From the NCBI RefSeq assembly GCF_004000805.1, contig NZ_BILY01000032.1, positions 20,018 through 84,017 of the forward strand: 64,000 nucleotides of DNA. The letters run 5' to 3'. The notes beneath the pieces are model-generated. The model did not search any database. It had not been told where the DNA came from and saw nothing but the letters and a program-made list of their open reading frames with translations. Made by a program: the position numbers and the translations under genes. This document shows positions 59,647 through 64,000 of the stretch, one piece after another. The DNA is from Paenibacillus glycanilyticus NBRC 16618. Its GTDB lineage: Bacteria > Bacillota > Bacilli > Paenibacillales > Paenibacillaceae. Position 1 is the first letter of the stretch. Every line of letters begins with the position of its first letter.

Positions 59647-60834
59647 ATGTCCATGACAAGCAGCAATAAACAACTAGTAATCGACACCATTGAATCCCAT
59701 GCGAAAATCTTCAAACAAATCTCGCGTACGATTGGCGCCAATCCGGAGCTTGGCCACCAGGAATTCAAATCCGCAGCCATTCTGATCGAGGAGCTGGAGA
59801 GACAAGGCTTCTCGGTTGAAAAGGGAACGCTTGGCATTCCTACCGCGTTTATCGGAACCTATGCAACCGGCAAGCCGGGTCCAACCGTTGCTTTTTTATG
59901 CGAATACGACGCACTTCCGGAAATCGGACATGCCTGCGGCCATCATCTCATCTGCACGATGGGGATTGCGGCAGCCGTTGGCTTAAAGGCCGTTATGGAT
60001 CAATTCGGCGGAACCATTCGCGTCTACGGCACGCCTGCCGAAGAAACCAAAGGCGCCAAGGTGCCGATGTCCGAAGCCGGGCTGTTCGACGACTGCGACT
60101 TCGCGCTGATGGCGCATCCTTATTATACGTTTGAGAAATCCGGCGATTCGCTTGCGCTTGACGCGATCCGGTTCGAATATTTCGGCAAGCCGGCCCATGC
60201 GGCGGCAAGCCCTTACGAAGGCGTTAATGCCCTTGACGCGGTGCTGCAGCTGTTCAACAGCATTAATGCTCTCCGCCAGCAGACCCGGAGCGATGCCCGC
60301 ATCCATGGCATTATCGATAACGGCGGTAAAGCGCCTAACGTTATTCCCGACTACGCTTCCGCCCAATTTTATGTCCGTTCCGCTACCCGCGCTTACACGA
60401 ATGAGCTCGCCGAGAAGGTTCGGCGCTGCGCCGAAGGTGCCGCACTGCAGACCGGCTGCAGGCTGGAGATGAGCAATTATGAATTTTCCTATGACGAGCT
60501 GCTTACGAATGAGGCTTTGTCCGAATGCTTTACCGCCAACCTGCTTGAGCTGGGCGTGAAGCCGGAAGAGATTGAAACCGGAAAGGATCACGGCTCGCTG
60601 GATTTGGGCAATGTATCCGTCCGCTGTCCTGCCATTCATCCTTACGTCAAAATCGTCGAGGAGCGTTTCCTCCTCCACACCGTGGAATTCCGTGACGCGG
60701 CAATGACGGAGCGCGCGCTCGAGCGGATGATTTTTGCCGCCAAGACGCTGGCTGCGACCGCTTACGACGTGGTTTCCGATCCGGCCGTGCTCGCACGGAT
60801 TCGCGAGGAATTTGAGCTGAGAACCCGAAAATAA
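59647..60834 (+). CDS. M20-family amidohydrolase (AbgB/YxeP-like)
   Basis: A 395-residue M20 zinc peptidase/amidohydrolase. The metal site shows PTVAFLCEYDALPEIGHACG then HH (D-A-L-P-E-I-G-H-A-C-G-H), the dimerisation domain is inserted at about residues 180-290 (YFGKPAHAAASPYEGVNALD), and the late metal ligand is in SVRCPAIHPYVKIV. It removes acyl or amino-acid groups from small N-acyl compounds in the cytosol. Start: ATG 59647 with AGGAGG 7 nt upstream. The closest match by eye is to p-aminobenzoyl-glutamate or N-acyl-amino-acid hydrolases; the substrate is open. Confidence 0.88.
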   Translation: MSMTSSNKQLVIDTIESHAKIFKQISRTIGANPELGHQEFKSAAILIEELERQGFSVEKGTLGIPTAFIGTYATGKPGPTVAFLCEYDALPEIGHACGHHLICTMGIAAAVGLKAVMDQFGGTIRVYGTPAEETKGAKVPMSEAGLFDDCDFALMAHPYYTFEKSGDSLALDAIRFEYFGKPAHAAASPYEGVNALDAVLQLFNSINALRQQTRSDARIHGIIDNGGKAPNVIPDYASAQFYVRSATRAYTNELAEKVRRCAEGAALQTGCRLEMSNYEFSYDELLTNEALSECFTANLLELGVKPEEIETGKDHGSLDLGNVSVRCPAIHPYVKIVEERFLLHTVEFRDAAMTERALERMIFAAKTLAATAYDVVSDPAVLARIREEFELRTRK

Positions 60835-60861
60835 ACGCTGCATTCTGAACATACTTTCAAT

Positions 60862-60903
60862 AAAGGCTTCTCTTCTCCTGAGCAATGGTGAAGGAAGCCT
60901 TTT
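60862..60903 (+). terminator. Terminator of the M20 gene
   Basis: AAAGGCTTCTCTTCTCC pairs with GGTGAAGGAAGCCTTT with minor mismatches and ends in TTTTT. It lies 27 bp after the M20 stop. Confidence 0.8.
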
Positions 60904-61026
60904 TGCTTGCGGATGAAGCAGGATTAACCGCTAATCCCAACGAATAGACATGTCAAGGCGATGGTTCTTCCATCCGTTTCCTTTTTTTTAAAAAATGATT
61001 GTTCAAGAGAGGACAGGTGTATCCAA

Positions 61027-62721
61027 GTGAAATTTAATGAGTATCGTTACGAACGTCCCGAAGTAGCGTCTTTCGAGAAGCAGTTCAAGGAGCTTCTATC
61101 CGCCTTTAACGCGGCAAGCCGTTTCGAGGAGCAGGACGCCGCGATGACCGGCCTCAACAAGCTGCGCAGCGAGTTTGATACGATGCAGCAAATTGCGAGC
61201 ATCCGTCATTCGATTGATACAAACGATGAATTTTATAAAGCCGAGCAGGATTTCTTCGATGAGAACGGACCTGTCGTTCAGGAATACATAACGGATTATT
61301 ACCGGGCGCTTGTGAACTCGGCGTTCCGCACGGAGCTTGAAGCCAAATGGGGCCGTCAATTGTTCCAATTGGCCGAACTTTCGCTGAAAACCTTCAGCCC
61401 GGAGGTAATCGAGGATCTGCAGCAGGAGAACAAGCTGTCCACCGAATATACGAAGCTTATCGCTTCCGCCAAAATTATGTTCGACGGCGAAGAACGGACG
61501 CTTTCGCAGTTATCACCATTCCAGCAATCGACCGATCGCTCCGTTCGCAAACAGGCTTCGGAAGCTTCCTCCGGTTTCATGCGCGAGAATGAGGCTGAAT
61601 TTGACCGGATTTACGACGAGCTTGTCAAGGTACGCACCCGCATCGCGAAAAAGCTGGGCTTCACGAATTTCGTTGAGCTTGGCTATGCCCGCATGAGCCG
61701 GACCGATTATACGGCGGAGATGGTGGCGAACTTCCGCAATCAGGTGCTGGAGCATATCGTGCCTGTTGCCAGCAAGCTGAAGGAACGCCAGCGCGAACGC
61801 ATCGGCGTCGACCATCTCTACTACTACGACGAGAATCTTGCCTTCCTGACCGGCAATGCGAAGCCGAAAGGCAGCCCGGAATGGATCGTCGAGAACGGAG
61901 CAAGGATGTACGCGGAGCTGTCCCCGGAGACGGACGAGTTTTTCCGGTTTATGCTGGATAACGGCCTGATGGATCTCGTTGCGAAAAAAGGCAAGCAAGG
62001 CGGCGGTTATTGCACTTATATCAGCGAATACGGCGCACCGTTTATTTTCTCCAACTTTAACGGTACCTCCGGAGATATCGACGTGCTGACGCACGAAGCC
62101 GGCCATGCCTTCCAGGTGTACGAGAGCAGAAGCTTTGCCGTGCCGGAATACGCCTTCCCTACTTATGAGGCCTGCGAGATCCATTCGATGAGCATGGAAT
62201 TTTTCACTTGGCCTTGGATGGACCTGTTCTTCAAGGAGGACGTGGATAAATACCGGTTCCAGCATCTGGCGAGCGCCCTTCTGTTCCTCCCTTACGGCGT
62301 AACGGTTGACGAATTCCAGCATTTTGTCTACGAGAATCCGGATGCTACCCCGGCTGAACGGAAGGCTGCATGGCGCGAAATCGAGAAGAAATACTTGCCT
62401 CACCGCGATTATGAGGAGAACAGCTATCTCGAGCATGGTGCCTTCTGGCAGCGTCAGGGGCATATTTTCGGCAGTCCGTTCTACTATATCGACTACACCC
62501 TCGCGCAAATTTGCGCCTTTCAGTTCTGGAAAAGAATGCATGAGGACCGGACCGCGGCATGGGCCGATTATCTCAAGCTCTGCCAGCAAGGCGGCAGCCT
62601 CTCTTTCACCGAGCTTGTTAAGGTGGCCGGCCTGATCTCGCCGTTCGAAGACGGCTGCGTTACTTCCGTTATCGGCAGCATCGACGGCTGGCTGGAAAGC
62701 ATAGACGACAAAGCGCTGTAA
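61027..62721 (+). CDS. M3-family oligoendopeptidase
   Basis: A 564-residue zinc metallopeptidase of the M3 (PepF/thimet) type, the usual length of this Bacillales subfamily. The zinc motif is DVLTHEAGHAFQVYES, with the third ligand Glu in AFPTYEACEIHSMSMEF; the substrate-binding Tyr/His region is RQGHIFGSPFYYIDYTLAQI. It degrades short peptides in the cytosol. Start: the GTG at 61027 has AGGTG 7 nt upstream; a frame open to 60961 begins with hydrophobic residues and lacks a site. The GNAT gene follows after 14 bp and may be in the same operon. Confidence 0.93.
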   Translation: MKFNEYRYERPEVASFEKQFKELLSAFNAASRFEEQDAAMTGLNKLRSEFDTMQQIASIRHSIDTNDEFYKAEQDFFDENGPVVQEYITDYYRALVNSAFRTELEAKWGRQLFQLAELSLKTFSPEVIEDLQQENKLSTEYTKLIASAKIMFDGEERTLSQLSPFQQSTDRSVRKQASEASSGFMRENEAEFDRIYDELVKVRTRIAKKLGFTNFVELGYARMSRTDYTAEMVANFRNQVLEHIVPVASKLKERQRERIGVDHLYYYDENLAFLTGNAKPKGSPEWIVENGARMYAELSPETDEFFRFMLDNGLMDLVAKKGKQGGGYCTYISEYGAPFIFSNFNGTSGDIDVLTHEAGHAFQVYESRSFAVPEYAFPTYEACEIHSMSMEFFTWPWMDLFFKEDVDKYRFQHLASALLFLPYGVTVDEFQHFVYENPDATPAERKAAWREIEKKYLPHRDYEENSYLEHGAFWQRQGHIFGSPFYYIDYTLAQICAFQFWKRMHEDRTAAWADYLKLCQQGGSLSFTELVKVAGLISPFEDGCVTSVIGSIDGWLESIDDKAL

Positions 62722-62735
62722 GGAGACTGCTGCTA

Positions 62736-63608
62736 ATGAATGTGACATTCCGAGCTCTCAGCGAGCTTCCGGTTATCGAGGTGAATGCGTTATGGAACCA
62801 GTCCTTCGAAGGTTATTTGGTTCCGGCTGCGCTTCCGCTTGATCGGTTCATCGGCCGGACTGCCTCTGAAGGTCTCTCGTTTGAGTATTCCCTTGCCTGT
62901 TACGTCGACGGCGAAGCAGCCGGATTGGTCATGAACGGCTTACGTGAATACGACGGACGAACGCTGGCATGGAACGGCGGAACCGCCATCAAGCCGGCGT
63001 TCCGGGGCAAAGGCATTGGCAAAGCTCTTATGATGAGGAACCTGCAGCTGTATGAGGAATTAAGCGTTGACCAAGCGTATCTCGAGGCGATCTCGCAAAA
63101 TACGAATGCCATTCGGCTGTATGAATCGATTGGTTATAGGCAGACCGACCGTCTCCTGATCCAGTCCACGGAACAGCCGATTCCGGATATGGACGACACG
63201 TACGAGCATCCGTACCAGATTGCGCTAGGCATGGCTGCGGAAGCCGCCCGGCTTCCGTTCTACTCCCAGGGAGAAGTCTGGCAGGCCGGTCTGCCCAGTC
63301 TGAAGGATGGCGAGAGCGTTGCCGTTTTTGATGGCGGAGAAGCGGCAGGTTATGCCTTGTACAGGAGGACGTTTAACCCGAACGGCGACTTGACTGGCAT
63401 TGTCCTGTACCGGGTTGAAGCTGCTCCGGGACGTACCGACGCCAAGGAGGTAATGGCAGCCGCCTTGCACGAGGTATGGCAGCCCGGCGAGTCTTGCCGG
63501 CGCTCGGCGTTTAATATCCGGGCATCCAACGGGGTGCTGGTCGAGCTGCTCGCCGAGATGGGGCTTGTAACCACGATGGAGCAGGTGTTGATGGTGCGCG
63601 AGAAGTAG
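62736..63608 (+). CDS. GNAT-family N-acetyltransferase
   Basis: A 290-residue acetyltransferase. The acetyl-CoA loop (motif A) is KPAFRGKGIGKALMMRNLQL, with the Q/RxxGxG/A pattern, followed by AISQNTNAIRLYESIGYRQT. The C-terminal half (residues about 170-290) looks like a second, divergent GNAT fold (GYALYRRTFNPNGDLTGIVL, ending NGVLVELLAEMGLVTTMEQV). The substrate is unknown. Start: ATG with AGGAG 10 nt upstream, 14 bp after the peptidase. Confidence 0.88.
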   Translation: MNVTFRALSELPVIEVNALWNQSFEGYLVPAALPLDRFIGRTASEGLSFEYSLACYVDGEAAGLVMNGLREYDGRTLAWNGGTAIKPAFRGKGIGKALMMRNLQLYEELSVDQAYLEAISQNTNAIRLYESIGYRQTDRLLIQSTEQPIPDMDDTYEHPYQIALGMAAEAARLPFYSQGEVWQAGLPSLKDGESVAVFDGGEAAGYALYRRTFNPNGDLTGIVLYRVEAAPGRTDAKEVMAAALHEVWQPGESCRRSAFNIRASNGVLVELLAEMGLVTTMEQVLMVREK

Positions 63609-63618
63609 CTGGGATATG

Positions 63619-63987
63619 GTTAAAGTCCCTAAGGGACCTAAATCATGTCGATTAGCTCCGAATCCCCCCAGTTAAGGTCCCTTAGGGACCTTAACAGCTT
63701 GTGGTCCCCTTCATTTCCTACTATTCGGGATTGTCCGTTCGTGATTAAGGCCCTTTAGGGACTTTAATTACGAAATACGTTGTCTTCAGATGTAAGTTAA
63801 GGTCCCTTAGGGGCCTTAGCTTACAATCTAGATTACGCAAAAAAAGACCCCGACGGGGTCTTTTTCAATATTAGCTCGCCAATAGCCGTCTACTAACAAT
63901 GCGGTCAGTCGATAAGACCCCATGAGGGTCTTATCACTACCATTTAGCTCCTTGAGCTCATCCATAAGACCCTCTCAGGGTCTTAAT
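63619..63987. repeat. Array of seven similar hairpins
   Basis: Centres are near 63630, 63683, 63756, 63808, 63853, 63923 and 63975, 45 to 73 bp apart. Four have arms related to TTAAGGTCCC/GGGACCTTAA (63671-63695 is a perfect 25-nt palindrome); three have arms related to AAGACCC/GGGTCTT. The one at 63841-63865 has A and T runs and may be the terminator of the GNAT gene. No gene is visible here; the array reaches the window's end. Confidence 0.85.
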
Positions 63988-64000
63988 CCGTGTTTGGCCC

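Noticed and set aside
63619..63987. A CRISPR array, because of the regularly spaced repeats
   Set aside because: Units are palindromes of two types with variable arms and uneven spacing, and there are no cas genes.

Overview
The window looks like a chromosomal segment of a spore-forming Firmicute close to Paenibacillus. The signs are an alpha/beta-type small acid-soluble spore protein behind a sigma-G-like promoter, a YtaF homologue, a T-box leader on tyrS, SLH-domain and copper-amine-oxidase-like 'stalk' proteins, and strong AGGAGG ribosome sites with frequent GTG and TTG starts. This is inference from gene content; there is no rRNA in the window.

The window has two halves. Positions 1 to about 37 kb are accessory: patchy base composition, many regulators paired with one or a few effector genes, an IS110/IS1111-type element, a relic of a second such element, gene remnants, and a family of small double-hairpin repeats. 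In order they hold: a truncated AraC regulator; a four-gene redox/efflux operon (Gfo/Idh/MocA, DsbA-like, MFS, nitroreductase) facing a TetR gene across two palindromic operators; two HAD phosphatases; a stand-alone protoporphyrinogen oxidase; a TetR/dienelactone-hydrolase pair; the IS; an AT-rich run of small orphan genes (14 to 17.7 kb); a MarR/FAD-monooxygenase pair with two operators; and a surface-polysaccharide cluster (20.4 to 28.8 kb) with MBOAT and SGNH O-acyltransfer proteins, a two-component system, a PepSY protein, a polysaccharide deacetylase and an LRR protein. Then come small orphan genes and a TetR-linked amino-acid ABC transporter with an OsmC protein.

A tRNA-Ala(GGC) gene at 37.3 kb, with partial copies of its 3' end beside it, separates this from a GC-richer housekeeping half: an SGNH esterase, nrdR, ssp, a lytic transglycosylase, coaE, ytaF, mutM, polA, an SLH surface protein, phoU, pstB, a CBS-MCP protein, a predicted glycosidase, tyrS with its T-box, a GH42 beta-galactosidase facing its AraC regulator, an M20 amidohydrolase, an M3 oligoendopeptidase and a GNAT protein. 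The window ends in an array of seven hairpins.

The most unusual signals are non-coding: double-hairpin modules placed just after the stop codons of minus-strand genes; the 370-nt 3' flank of the IS, a candidate bridge RNA; four arms of one inverted repeat at 31.6 kb; a 46-bp perfect direct repeat between mutM and polA; the tRNA-end duplications; and the terminal hairpin array.
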